64,000 bases of DNA from Fervidifonticultor_A sp037443565 (GTDB lineage: Bacteria; Sysuimicrobiota; Sysuimicrobiia; Sysuimicrobiales; Humicultoraceae). The DNA lies in assembly GCA_037443565.1 (NCBI GenBank), contig JBBIOB010000001.1, forward strand, positions 62,001-126,000, given 5' to 3'. Positions 28,760 through 37,025 of this stretch are shown in pieces. Positions within the stretch are counted from its first letter, which is position 1. Every line of letters starts with the position of its first letter. The notes under the pieces are model-generated. The model was given only the letters and a program-made list of their open reading frames with translations. It was not told the DNA's origin and searched no databases. The position numbers and the translations under genes are program-made.

Positions 28760-29367
28760 TCACGCCCCCTCCCACAGCGACCGGATCGGCACTGCCTGGA
28801 GCCTGTCGCCGAAGCTCACGCGCGTCTCTCTGTCATACAGGAGGACGCCGGCAGCGAAGCGCCGCCCCGCCGCTGAGGCGAGCCTCCGCAACCCACGGAA
28901 GTCGGCCGCCGTCACGGTCGCCGCGGCCTTGACCTCGATACCCGCAAGGGCCCGTCCGCCTCGCTCCAGCACCACGTCGACCTCGTATCCATCCTTGTCG
29001 CGGAAGTGGTGGAAGCGGATCTCCTCGTCGTGTCCGCTTGCCTGGCGACGCAGCTCCTGATACACGAAGGTCTCGAGGAGCTGTCCCAGAGCCTCACGGT
29101 CCTCGGACAACCCCCGGGTGTTGAGGCCGAGGAGTGCCGCGGCGACTCCCGTATCGCCGATGTGCAGCTTAGGTGTCTTGATGAGGCGGCTTACACGACG
29201 TCGTCGTCGAAGCTGAAATACGCGTAGCCCCGTTCCTCTCCCACCATTCGCGCGAGGGTGGTCTTGCCACACTGGCGAGGGCCGTGGATGAGCACGACAG
29301 GGCTGTCGCCTAGCGCCTCCACCAGCCGAGCTTCAACGAGCCGGGGTAGGGTCTTGCCCGGATCCAT
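28760..29367 (-). pseudogene. AAA/DUF4143 ATPase, internally deleted
   Basis: Two fragments of one AAA_14-DUF4143 ATPase in different frames. The 5' fragment (from ATG 29367) has PVVLIHGPRQCGKTTLARMV (Walker A) and YAYFSFDDDVV, then a stop. The 3' fragment begins RLIKTPKLHIGDTGVAAALL and continues with the DUF4143 nuclease-like end: EIRFHHFRDKDGYEVDVVLE and AGIEVKAAATVT. About 200 residues expected between them, including Walker B and sensor motifs, are missing, and the junction near 29195-29205 is out of frame. The remnant cannot be an active ATPase. Four 23-bp-spaced repeats abut its start codon. Confidence 0.85.
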
Positions 29368-29368
29368 C

Positions 29369-29451
29369 TCGGCCAATTGCAACCCTTGTCGTCGGCCAAT
29401 CGCAAGGTAACATATCGGCCAAATGAAACGTTCAGGATCGGCCAACCGCAA
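29369..29451 (-). repeat. Four direct repeats, 23-bp period, upstream of the AAA/DUF4143 gene
   Basis: Plus-strand consensus TCGGCCAAnnGcAA occurs at 29369-29382, 29392-29405, 29415-29428 and 29438-29451, exactly 23 bases apart, with unrelated 9-base spacers. On the gene's own strand each reads TTGCnnTTGGCCGA, and the last copy ends one base before the ATG. The period is not a multiple of three, so this is not a coding repeat. The regular spacing of about two helical turns suggests several proteins bound on one DNA face, as in an operator or iteron. Confidence 0.75.
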
Positions 29452-29587
29452 TCTGAAGGAGAGGTGGGATGTGCCTGCCGCGCCTTGACCCTTTGCCGTA
29501 GGGCTTCCTATACTCAAGGATATTCTGGGCGACAGCCTCTGGAAGATAGCGACGATCAGGACCGTTCAGGCCAAGGGGGTGGCGTGA

Positions 29588-30844
29588 ATGGACCAGGACC
29601 TGCGGGATGAAGCACTGTATGAGCAGGCTCGACGGGACGAGTGGGTGTGGAGGCGGGCGAAGGCGCTGGGGATCTCCCGGCGCCGTTTTCTGACACTGCT
29701 GGCGGCGGGGGGCGCGTCGGCGGCCTTCGGAGGCGCGGCCGCGGCGCTCGTTCGGACGGCGTCGGCGCAACCGGCTGCGCCGGCGCCTCCGGTGATCGTC
29801 AAGCCGGTGCCGCCGTCCATGTTCTACAACTTCGGCAGCAACCACGAGATGCGGTGGGAGCACATGTCCGGCCGCGGCTACCTCGTGCCCAACGAGCTGT
29901 TCTTCGTGCGCAACCACTCGCGCACGCCGCGGATCGATCCCGCAACCTGGCGGCTCAAGATCGAAGGGTCGGGCATCGAGCGGCCGCTGGACCTCTCCTA
30001 CGACGACATCCTGTCGATGCCCGATGTCTCGGTCCGGCGATACGTCGAGTGTGCCGGCAACGGCCGCAGCTTCTTCGAAGAGGCCTACAGCCGGCGGGCG
30101 CAGGGGACGCAGTGGAGGCTCGGCGCGGTCGGCGTCGCCGAGTGGACCGGCGTACCGCTCCGGGAGATCCTCGACCGCGCGGGTGTGAAGCGGACCGCGG
30201 TGGACATGATGCCCGAGGGGATGGACGATCTCAAGGTGCGCCGGCCGATGTCGATCGCCAAGGCCATGGAAGGCGACACGCTGCTGGTCTACGCGATGAA
30301 CGGCCACCCGCTGCCGCCCGACCACGGTTTCCCGGTGCGCGTGCTCACGCCCGGGTGGATCGGCGTGGCGAGCGTCAAATGGGTGGGCCGGATCGAAGTA
30401 TCGGAGACGCCTATCTTCTCGCCCTGGAACACGACGAGCTACGTCCTGATCGGCCCGACGTACCGGAAGCCCGACGACAGCGAAGCGCTCGGCCCGATCC
30501 TGTCCTCGCAGAACGTCAAGAGCGCGCTGGAGCTGCCCTGGCCCGCGCAGTTGAGGGCCGGACGGCAGACGATCCGCGGCCGGTCGTGGGGGCCGTACGC
30601 GGTCGCGAAGGTCGAGTACAGCCTCGACCGGAGCGTATCGTGGCACGAGGCGCGGATCCGCGACGCCGCGGCGCCGCGCGCGTGGGTGCGCTGGGAGTTC
30701 CAGTGGGACGCCCGGCCGGGCGACTACAGCATCCGGCTGCGCGCCACGGACGCGCAGGGCAACCGGCAGCCGGTCAGCGTGCCGTTCAACGAGCAGGGGT
30801 ATCTGTACAACGCCATCGTCGGACATCCGGTGACGGTGAGCTGA
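29588..30844 (+). CDS. Sulfite oxidase-like molybdopterin enzyme, TAT-exported
   Basis: A 418-residue protein of the sulfite oxidase superfamily. A twin-arginine signal SRRRFLTLLAAGGASAAFGG lies at residues 30-49 and predicts export of the folded, Moco-loaded enzyme. The Moco domain has the metal-ligand Cys155 in RYVECAGNGRSFFEE, and residues 300-418 form the Mo-co dimerisation domain (YSLDRSVSWHEA, RWEFQWDARPGDYSI). No heme domain is present, unlike animal sulfite oxidase. The cupredoxin gene 20 bases downstream is the likely electron acceptor. GGGGGTGG precedes the ATG. The substrate is probably sulfite, but other S- or N-oxides cannot be excluded. Confidence 0.9.
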   Translation: MDQDLRDEALYEQARRDEWVWRRAKALGISRRRFLTLLAAGGASAAFGGAAAALVRTASAQPAAPAPPVIVKPVPPSMFYNFGSNHEMRWEHMSGRGYLVPNELFFVRNHSRTPRIDPATWRLKIEGSGIERPLDLSYDDILSMPDVSVRRYVECAGNGRSFFEEAYSRRAQGTQWRLGAVGVAEWTGVPLREILDRAGVKRTAVDMMPEGMDDLKVRRPMSIAKAMEGDTLLVYAMNGHPLPPDHGFPVRVLTPGWIGVASVKWVGRIEVSETPIFSPWNTTSYVLIGPTYRKPDDSEALGPILSSQNVKSALELPWPAQLRAGRQTIRGRSWGPYAVAKVEYSLDRSVSWHEARIRDAAAPRAWVRWEFQWDARPGDYSIRLRATDAQGNRQPVSVPFNEQGYLYNAIVGHPVTVS

Positions 30845-30863
30845 AGGCGGGCGGTGCATCAGC

Positions 30864-31268
30864 ATGAAGGGTTGGTCTTCTCTGCGCGCCGGCGCATACG
30901 TCATCGTGGCGGCAGTCTCGGTCGTGGGGCTCGCAGCGGGTGTCGTGGGTCCCGCAGCGGTTCAGACGCACGCCGCTCCGGCGCCGGCCCGGGTTCTCAT
31001 CAAGGCCCGGGACTTCCTGTTCGATCCCAAAGAGGTCACGGTGCGCGCCGGCGAGCTGACCTTTGAGATCAAGAACGAAGGCGCCATCGAGCACAACTTC
31101 GTCATCGAGGACGGCAACCGACGGCCGCTGGCCGAGATCGCCATCATCGACACCGGCAAGTCCGCGGAGGTGAAGGCCACGCTGCGCGCCGGTACCTATC
31201 CGTTCGCCTGCACCCTGCCCGGGCATCGCGAGGCGGGCATGCACGGGACGCTGCGGGTCCAGCCGTGA
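30864..31268 (+). CDS. Secreted/membrane-anchored cupredoxin (type 1 copper)
   Basis: A 134-residue protein with an N-terminal signal/anchor (about 10-36) and a plastocyanin-like domain. Type 1 copper ligands are all present: H77 (IEHNF), C116, H121 and M126 (FACTLPGHREAGMHG). The protein would shuttle single electrons outside the cytoplasmic membrane. It lies 20 bases after the exported sulfite oxidase-like gene, suggesting it takes electrons from that enzyme in place of a cytochrome c. Its stop overlaps the start of the next gene (GTGA). Confidence 0.88.
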   Translation: MKGWSSLRAGAYVIVAAVSVVGLAAGVVGPAAVQTHAAPAPARVLIKARDFLFDPKEVTVRAGELTFEIKNEGAIEHNFVIEDGNRRPLAEIAIIDTGKSAEVKATLRAGTYPFACTLPGHREAGMHGTLRVQP

Positions 31269-31759
31269 TCCATCCCCAGACGCGGATCGGGCACGTGCAC
31301 CTCAAGGTGGCCGACCTCGAGCGGGCCGTGGCGTTCTACCGCGACGTGCTCGGCTTCGAGGTCATGGCGCGCTACGGACCGCAGGCGGCGTTCCTGTCGG
31401 CCGGCGGCTACCACCATCACCTCGGGCTCAACACCTGGGAGAGCCAGGGTGGGTCTCCCCCGCCGAGGCGGTCGACAGGGCTGTATCACTTCGCGATTCT
31501 CCTGCCCGACCGGCGCGAGCTGGCCCGGGCGCTCAACCGCCTGCTCGACCACGGGTGGCCGATCGACGGCGCCTCGGACCACGGCGTCAGCGAGGCGATC
31601 TACTTCCGCGATCCCGACGGCAATGGCATCGAGATCTACGCCGACCGCGATCCGGCGACGTGGCCGCGGGGGCCGGACGGCAACCTGGCGATGGTCACCC
31701 TTCCGCTCGACGTGGACGGTCTGCTGCGAACCCTCGACGATCCCACAGGCCGCGCCTGA
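31265..31759 (+). CDS. VOC-family (glyoxalase/catechol dioxygenase-like) protein
   Basis: A 164-residue vicinal-oxygen-chelate protein with paired beta-alpha-beta-beta-beta modules: HVHLKVADLERAVAFYRDVL at the start and AIYFRDPDGNGIEIYADRD near the end. Metal ligands are probably H9 or H11 in the first strand and the glutamate of GIEIYAD. It starts at a GTG coupled to the cupredoxin gene. It resembles CatE-type 2,3-dioxygenase-like proteins, but the substrate is unknown. Confidence 0.85.
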   Translation: MIHPQTRIGHVHLKVADLERAVAFYRDVLGFEVMARYGPQAAFLSAGGYHHHLGLNTWESQGGSPPPRRSTGLYHFAILLPDRRELARALNRLLDHGWPIDGASDHGVSEAIYFRDPDGNGIEIYADRDPATWPRGPDGNLAMVTLPLDVDGLLRTLDDPTGRA

Positions 31760-31882
31760 CGCGACCGGCCACCATGCGCGCCGATCCGGCGCAGGAGTGA
31801 CTGCTCACCGGGGCAAAGTCACCGCGGGGTTGCCAGGTGCACGGCTGACAGCATCCTGGCGAATCAGCAAAGGGGGTCGCGG

Positions 31883-32830
31883 ATGCAGTATCGCCGGTTG
31901 GGACGCGCCGGGGTCAAGGTCTCGGTGCTGGGGCTCGGATGCAATACCTTCGGGCGGTTTGCCGATGCCGAGCAGACGGCGCGCATCGTCCACGCGGCGC
32001 TGGACCTCGGCGTCAACTTCTTCGACACCGCGGATGTGTACAGCCGGGGGGTCTCGGAGGAGTACCTCGGCCGTGCGCTGGCTGGCCGGCGCGGCGCGGC
32101 CGTCGTCGCGACCAAGGTGCACGGTGAGATGGGCGAAGGCCCAAACGACCGCGGATCGTCCCGTGCGCACATCACGGACGGCGTCCACGCCAGCCTCCGC
32201 CGGCTCAATGTGGCACACATCGATCTCCTGCAGCTCCATGGATGGGACGCCGAGACACCGATCGAGGAGAGCCTGCGCGCGCTGGACGACCTGGTCCGAC
32301 AGGGGAAGGTCCGCTACATCGGCTGCTCCAACTTCACCGCCTGGCAGCTCGTGTGGTCGCTGTGGACCAGCGATGCGCGGGGCCTGGCGCCGTTCGTGTC
32401 GGTGCAGCCCGAGTACAGCCTGCTGGCGCGCGGGGCTGAAGCCGAGCTGCTCCCCGCGTGCGTGGCGTTCGGCATCGGCGTGATCCCCTACTTCCCATTG
32501 GCCGGCGGGATGCTGACCGGCAAGTACCGGGAGGGCGAGCCGGCGCCGACCGGCACCCGCGGGCATCAGAGCGAGCGGTTCGAGCAGCGGTTCATGACCG
32601 CCCGCAACTTCGCCATCGTCCGGCGCCTGGAGGCCTGGGCCAAAGAGCGAGGACACACGGTCGGCGAGCTGGCGATCGCCTGGCTGCTGGCCCGGCCCGC
32701 GGTGAGTACCGTGATCACCGGGACGACTCGGCCCGAGCAGGTGGCGGCGAACGTCCGGGCGGCGGAATGGGGGCTGAGTCCGGAAGAGGCCGACGAGGTC
32801 GCCGCGCTCGCGCCGAGTGAAGGAGGATAG
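31883..32830 (+). CDS. Aldo/keto reductase
   Basis: A 315-residue aldo/keto reductase with an intact tetrad D48, Y53 (FFDTADVYSRG), K78 (VVATKVH) and H119 (DLLQLHGWD). The cofactor loop near the C-terminus is STVITGTTRPEQV. Similarity to the enzyme at 25771-26757 is limited, so this is not a recent duplicate. A purine-rich AAAGGGGGT lies shortly before the ATG. It is followed by a 26-codon reading frame with its own Shine-Dalgarno. Confidence 0.93.
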   Translation: MQYRRLGRAGVKVSVLGLGCNTFGRFADAEQTARIVHAALDLGVNFFDTADVYSRGVSEEYLGRALAGRRGAAVVATKVHGEMGEGPNDRGSSRAHITDGVHASLRRLNVAHIDLLQLHGWDAETPIEESLRALDDLVRQGKVRYIGCSNFTAWQLVWSLWTSDARGLAPFVSVQPEYSLLARGAEAELLPACVAFGIGVIPYFPLAGGMLTGKYREGEPAPTGTRGHQSERFEQRFMTARNFAIVRRLEAWAKERGHTVGELAIAWLLARPAVSTVITGTTRPEQVAANVRAAEWGLSPEEADEVAALAPSEGG

Positions 32831-32834
32831 CATC

Positions 32835-32915
32835 ATGGTGCGCGCGCTGGTGCGGGCCGAGGGCCTGGCGGAGTATCCGACCGCCTTCAAGGATACCCAC
32901 ATCCAGCGGGTGTGA
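32835..32915 (+). CDS. Small protein of 26 residues, unknown
   Basis: ATG 32835 is preceded by AGGAGG at 8 bases, in the tail of the aldo/keto reductase gene. The 26-residue frame (MVRALVRAEGLAEYPTAFKD then six more) ends in a TGA that overlaps the GTG start of the DUF167 gene (GTGA). The good ribosome site and coupled downstream start suggest it is translated, either as a small protein or as a leader enabling the next gene. It could instead be the remnant of a longer gene. No homology recognised. Confidence 0.45.
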   Translation: MVRALVRAEGLAEYPTAFKDTHIQRV

Positions 32916-33151
32916 TCGCCGTGCGACTGTCCGTCATCGTCACCCCGCGGGCCAGGCATGAGCGCGTCGAGCCCCTCGACGGCGCGACGCTGCGTGTCGC
33001 TGTCGCCGCTCCGCCGCACGAGGGACAGGCCAACGCCGCGGTGATCCGTGCGGTCGCCCGGTTCCTGGATGTGGCGCCCTCGCGCGTGCGCGTCGTACGC
33101 GGCGCCGCCGGGCGGCGCAAGATCCTGGACGTCGAGGAGGGACCATCGTGA
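32912..33151 (+). CDS. DUF167 (YggU-family) small protein
   Basis: A 79-residue DUF167 protein. The family pattern is clear: SVIVTPRARHERVE, then LRVAVAAPPHEGQANAAVIR, then VRVVRGAAGRRKILDV. Biochemical function in the family is not established. The start is GTG 32912, overlapping the preceding small frame. Its stop overlaps the DinB gene start at 33148, so this is a tightly coupled set. Confidence 0.9.
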   Translation: MIAVRLSVIVTPRARHERVEPLDGATLRVAVAAPPHEGQANAAVIRAVARFLDVAPSRVRVVRGAAGRRKILDVEEGPS

Positions 33152-33612
33152 TTCCGCCGCGCATCCTCGAAGGCTTCAAGAACGTGCCGGCAGAGCTCAT
33201 CGACCTCTGCCGGCCGCACTCCTGGGAAGAATTGACGACGCCGCCGCGGGAGGGCATGCGGCCGATCCGCGACGTGCTGGTGCACACAGTCGGCGCCGAG
33301 ACGTACTGGATCCGCCACGTGATCCACGGCGAGCCGCGCCGGCGACCGGATCCGACCACATTCGCCAGCCTGGAGGCGATTCTGGAAGCGTGGGCGCCGC
33401 AGCGGGCGGCGACGCTGGCGTTCGTGCGGGGCCTGACCTCGGAGCAACGACAGACCCGGCGGCCGTTTCCCTGGAACAAGGATGAGTCGGCGACGATCGA
33501 GGAGATCGTCTGGCACGTGGTGACCCACGAGCAGTATCATCGAGGACAGATCTTCACCCGGCTGGCGCTGCTGGGACGGCGCGATCTGCCGGATTACGAC
33601 CTGCTACGATAG
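33148..33612 (+). CDS. DinB-family four-helix metal-binding protein
   Basis: A 154-residue DinB/YfiT-like protein, a four-helix bundle with a three-histidine metal site: H46 (LVHTVGAETYW), H127 and H131 (HVVTHEQYHRGQI). These proteins are thiol-dependent S-transferases or of unknown role. GTG 33148 overlaps the previous stop by 4 bases, with GAGGAGG just upstream. An 80-base gap separates it from the peptide transporter. Confidence 0.88.
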   Translation: MIPPRILEGFKNVPAELIDLCRPHSWEELTTPPREGMRPIRDVLVHTVGAETYWIRHVIHGEPRRRPDPTTFASLEAILEAWAPQRAATLAFVRGLTSEQRQTRRPFPWNKDESATIEEIVWHVVTHEQYHRGQIFTRLALLGRRDLPDYDLLR

Positions 33613-33693
33613 TCGTTGCACCAGGCAGGTTGTCGCTGAGCCGACGGATCTACGCGGCTCTCGATGACCAAAGACAGGGAAGGGTGGTGGACA

Positions 33694-35208
33694 ATGATCA
33701 GACGTGTGCTGGCAGCCGCGGTTGTCCTCGTACTCGGCGGTGCCGGAATCGGATTCGGGGCGCCGGCGGCCGGCGAGGGCATCGTCGTGGCCATGCCGGC
33801 CGACGCGACGTCGCTGGATCCGCATCGGACCAACGACGGCCCGTCGTTCCTCGTCATCAACCAGATCTTTGAGACGCTGCTCGTCCGCACGGCGAAAGGG
33901 CTCGAGCCCCGGCTGGCCGTCTCCTGGCGCCCGGCCGGCGACCGGGTGTGGGAGTTCAGGCTGCGCCGGGGCGTGACGTTCCACGACGGGACGCCCTTTA
34001 GCGCCGAGGCCGTGAAGTTCACCCTCGAGCGCTTCATCAACCCGCAGGCGCGCGCGCGGGCGTTCTTCGTCCTCAGCATGGTCGAGAGCGTGCGGGTAGT
34101 GTCCGACGACACGGTGCAGATCACGACGCGGTTCCCATTTGCGGCGCTGCTCAACCACTTGACGCATCCCGCCACCTCGATCGTCAGCCCGCAGGCGGTC
34201 GCGCGGTTCGGCGCGGACTTCGGGCGCAACCCTGTCGGGACCGGGCCGTTCAAGTTCGAGTCATGGGCGGCGCGCGACCGAATTGCACTGGTCCGAAACG
34301 ACACCTACTGGGGCGGTCCCCCTCAGGTCGCGCGGGTCGTCATGCGGCCGATCCCCGAGGCGTCGACGCAGATCGTCGAGCTGGAGTCGGGTGGGGTCGA
34401 CGTGGTCTTCAACATGCCGGCGGATGCCGTGAGCCGTCTGGAGCGCAACCCGCGCGTGGCGGTCTACAAGGAGCCGAGCTTCAGCGCGAACTACATCGGG
34501 TTCCACCTGGAGCGGGCGCCGTTCTCGGACGTCCGCGTCCGGCGCGCCGTCGGCCACGCGGTGCGGGTGGCCGGACTGATCACGTTCTTCCTCAGGGATC
34601 TGGCGCTGCCGGCCAACGGACCGCTGGCGCCGGTAATCTTCGGTGCCGACCCCAATCTCCCCGGCTACGAGTACGACCTCGACCGGGCGCGCGCGCTGCT
34701 GGCCGAAGCCGGGGTACGACCCGGCGTCCGGGCGCGCCTGGTGGTCTTCGAGAGCGCCGAGTGGCGCCGGATCGCCCAGGCGATCCAGGCGAGTCTCCAG
34801 CCGATCGGGATTCAGGTGGACGTGGACGTCGTCGAGTTCGGCACCTGGCTGCAGCGGCTGGAGCGCGGGGAGTTCGACCTCTACGGGATGCGGTGGGGCA
34901 CGGTGACGCTGGACGCCGACTACACCCTCTACTCGCTGTTTCACTCGTCGCAGGTCCCCAACCCGAACTACTCGCGATACCGGAATCCCGAGGTGGACCG
35001 GCTGCTCGAAGAAGGGCGCGCCACGGCCGACCAGCGCGCGCGGGAACGCATCTACGCCCGGGCGCAGTCGCTGATCGTGCGCGACGCGCCGATGATCTTC
35101 CTGTACTATCCGCTGTCGACGTACGCCGTCCGCAGCGGGTTGCGGGGCACCGCGGCGCCGTTCTCGTGGATCAACCTGGAGCTCCGCAAGGCCACGGTGC
35201 AGCGGTAG
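33694..35208 (+). CDS. Dipeptide/oligopeptide-type ABC substrate-binding protein (family 5)
   Basis: About 504 residues with a signal peptide (RRVLAAAVVLVLGGAGIGFGAPA) and an SBP_bac_5 body: VVAMPADATSLDPHRTND, WRLRRGVTFHDGTPF-type segment (FRLRRGVTFHDGTPFSAEAV), then PEYDLDRARALLAEAG-like EYDLDRARALLAEAG near residue 330. Such proteins bind peptides, nickel, glutathione or sugars. ATG 33694 is chosen over the upstream ATG 33664 because the signal peptide starts there and a GGGTGGTGG precedes it. It is the first gene of an operon with the two permeases that follow. Confidence 0.93.
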   Translation: MIRRVLAAAVVLVLGGAGIGFGAPAAGEGIVVAMPADATSLDPHRTNDGPSFLVINQIFETLLVRTAKGLEPRLAVSWRPAGDRVWEFRLRRGVTFHDGTPFSAEAVKFTLERFINPQARARAFFVLSMVESVRVVSDDTVQITTRFPFAALLNHLTHPATSIVSPQAVARFGADFGRNPVGTGPFKFESWAARDRIALVRNDTYWGGPPQVARVVMRPIPEASTQIVELESGGVDVVFNMPADAVSRLERNPRVAVYKEPSFSANYIGFHLERAPFSDVRVRRAVGHAVRVAGLITFFLRDLALPANGPLAPVIFGADPNLPGYEYDLDRARALLAEAGVRPGVRARLVVFESAEWRRIAQAIQASLQPIGIQVDVDVVEFGTWLQRLERGEFDLYGMRWGTVTLDADYTLYSLFHSSQVPNPNYSRYRNPEVDRLLEEGRATADQRARERIYARAQSLIVRDAPMIFLYYPLSTYAVRSGLRGTAAPFSWINLELRKATVQR

Positions 35209-35237
35209 CGTCTCCGCGCGCTCGCGCGTAGCCCATC

Positions 35238-36167
35238 ATGGCGCGCTTCCTCGCGCGGCGCCTGATATTGCTCGCCCCGGTGCTGCTGGGCGTCAGCCTG
35301 GTGGCGTTCATCCTGCTGCACCTGACGCCCGGAGACCCGGCCCGCGTGCTCCTGGGCGAGTTGGGCCAGGGCGCCTCGCAGGAAGAGATCGCCCGCCTGC
35401 GCCAGGCGCTCGGCCTGGACGCGCCGCTTGTCGTGCAGTACGGACGGTTCGTCTGGCGCGCCGCGCAGGGGGACCTGGGGCGCTCGCTGCGGACCGCCGC
35501 GCCGGTGCTCGACGAGGTGCTGGCGCGCGCGCCCTTCACGCTGGTGCTCACGGTGGTCAGCCTGGCCGTGGCGCTCGCCATCGGGCTGCCGGCCGGCGTG
35601 CTGTCGGCGGCGTACCGGGGTAGCGCGGTCGACCACGGCGCCATGCTGCTGGCCCTGTTTGGCGTGTCGCTGCCGGTGTTCTGGCTCGGCCTGCTGCTGA
35701 TGCTCGTGTTCGCGCTCGCGCTCGGCTGGCTGCCGGCGTCGGGCTTCGGCACCTGGAAACACCTGGTGTTGCCCTCGGTGACGCTCGGGCTGGCGTCGTC
35801 GGCGCTGATCGCGCGCATGACCCGGAGCAGTCTGCTCGAAGTGCTGGGAGCGGACTACGTCCGGACCGCGCACGCGAAGGGCCTGGCGGAGCGTGTCGTT
35901 CTGCTGCGCCACGCGTTGCGCAACGCGCTCATCCCGGTGGTGACGGTCATCGGGTTGCAGCTCGGCGGACTGCTCGGCGGTGCTGTGCTGACCGAGACGG
36001 TGTTCGCCTGGCCCGGCCTGGGCCGTCTGGCGGTGAACGCCATCTACAGCCGCGACATCCCGCTCGTGCAGGGGACGATCCTCTTCACCGCGGTCGCCTT
36101 CGTGGTCATCAACCTGGCGGTCGACGCCCTCTACGCCCTGCTCGACCCGAGGGTGCGATATGACTAG
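35238..36167 (+). CDS. DppB-type ABC permease
   Basis: A 309-residue permease starting ARFLARRLILLAPVLLGVSL, typical of DppB/OppB, with six membrane segments and an EAA loop near DYVRTAHAKGLAERVVLLRH. LHLTPGDPAR is the conserved periplasmic segment after helix 1. It overlaps the DppC-type gene by 8 bases. The operon lacks DppD/DppF ATPases in this window; ATPases must be encoded elsewhere. Confidence 0.94.
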   Translation: MARFLARRLILLAPVLLGVSLVAFILLHLTPGDPARVLLGELGQGASQEEIARLRQALGLDAPLVVQYGRFVWRAAQGDLGRSLRTAAPVLDEVLARAPFTLVLTVVSLAVALAIGLPAGVLSAAYRGSAVDHGAMLLALFGVSLPVFWLGLLLMLVFALALGWLPASGFGTWKHLVLPSVTLGLASSALIARMTRSSLLEVLGADYVRTAHAKGLAERVVLLRHALRNALIPVVTVIGLQLGGLLGGAVLTETVFAWPGLGRLAVNAIYSRDIPLVQGTILFTAVAFVVINLAVDALYALLDPRVRYD

Positions 36168-37011
36168 CGCAGGCCGGCGGCGCCTGCGGCACCTGGCACG
36201 CCACCGGCCCGCGCTCGTCGGCCTGCTCGTGCTGCTGGCGACGGCCGCGGCCGCGACGCTGGCGCCCTGGGTCTCGCCCTACGACCCCAACGTCCAGGTG
36301 TGGGAGCAGGCGCTCCAGGCGCCGTCGGGCCGCCACTGGCTCGGCACCGACGAGTTCGGCCGCGACGTGCTCACCCGTATCGTCTTCGGTGGCCGGATCT
36401 CGCTGGTGGTCGGTTTCCTGGCTGTGACCATCGCGGCCGGGGTGGGCGTGCCGCTCGGGCTCGTCAGCGGCTACGCCGGCGGCCGCACCGACGCCGTCAT
36501 CATGCGGATCATGGACGTGCTGCTGGCGTTCCCGGCGATCCTGCTCGCGCTGGCCATCGTCGGTGCGCTGGGGCCCGGCGTGCGGAACGCCATCATCGCC
36601 GTGGGGGTCGTCGCGATCCCGGCGTTTGCCCGCGTGGTGCGCGGGGCAACGCTGGTCGTGCGCGCCCAGGAGTACGTCGACGCGGCGCGCGCGCTGGGCG
36701 GCCGCGCGCCCCGCATCCTGGCCCGGCACGTCCTGCCCAACGCCGCGGCGCCGGTGATCGTGCAGGCGACGCTGGGGGTGGGCACGGCGATCCTGTCGTC
36801 GGCAGGACTCTCGTTCCTTGGATTGGGCGCGCAGCCGCCGACACCCGACTGGGGCGGGATGCTGGCCAGTGGCCGCGAATTCATGCTGCAGGCCTGGTGG
36901 ATCGCGACGTTTCCGGGACTGGCGATCATGGTGACGGTGCTTGGGTTCAACCTGGTGGGCGACGCGCTGCGGGACCTGCTCGATCCGCGGCTGCGGCCGC
37001 CGGGAGTGTGA
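36160..37011 (+). CDS. DppC-type ABC permease
   Basis: A 283-residue permease of the DppC/OppC family: LAPWVSPYDPNVQ in the periplasmic loop, GTDEFGRDVLTRIVFGGRIS before helix 2, EAA loop EYVDAARALGGRAPRILARH, and LSFLGLGAQPPTPDWGGM near the end. Partner of the DppB-type protein it overlaps. ATG 37011 lies at its stop codon, but AlaX more likely starts at 37026. Confidence 0.94.
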   Translation: MTSAGRRRLRHLARHRPALVGLLVLLATAAAATLAPWVSPYDPNVQVWEQALQAPSGRHWLGTDEFGRDVLTRIVFGGRISLVVGFLAVTIAAGVGVPLGLVSGYAGGRTDAVIMRIMDVLLAFPAILLALAIVGALGPGVRNAIIAVGVVAIPAFARVVRGATLVVRAQEYVDAARALGGRAPRILARHVLPNAAAPVIVQATLGVGTAILSSAGLSFLGLGAQPPTPDWGGMLASGREFMLQAWWIATFPGLAIMVTVLGFNLVGDALRDLLDPRLRPPGV

Positions 37012-37025
37012 TGGGGAGGGCCATC

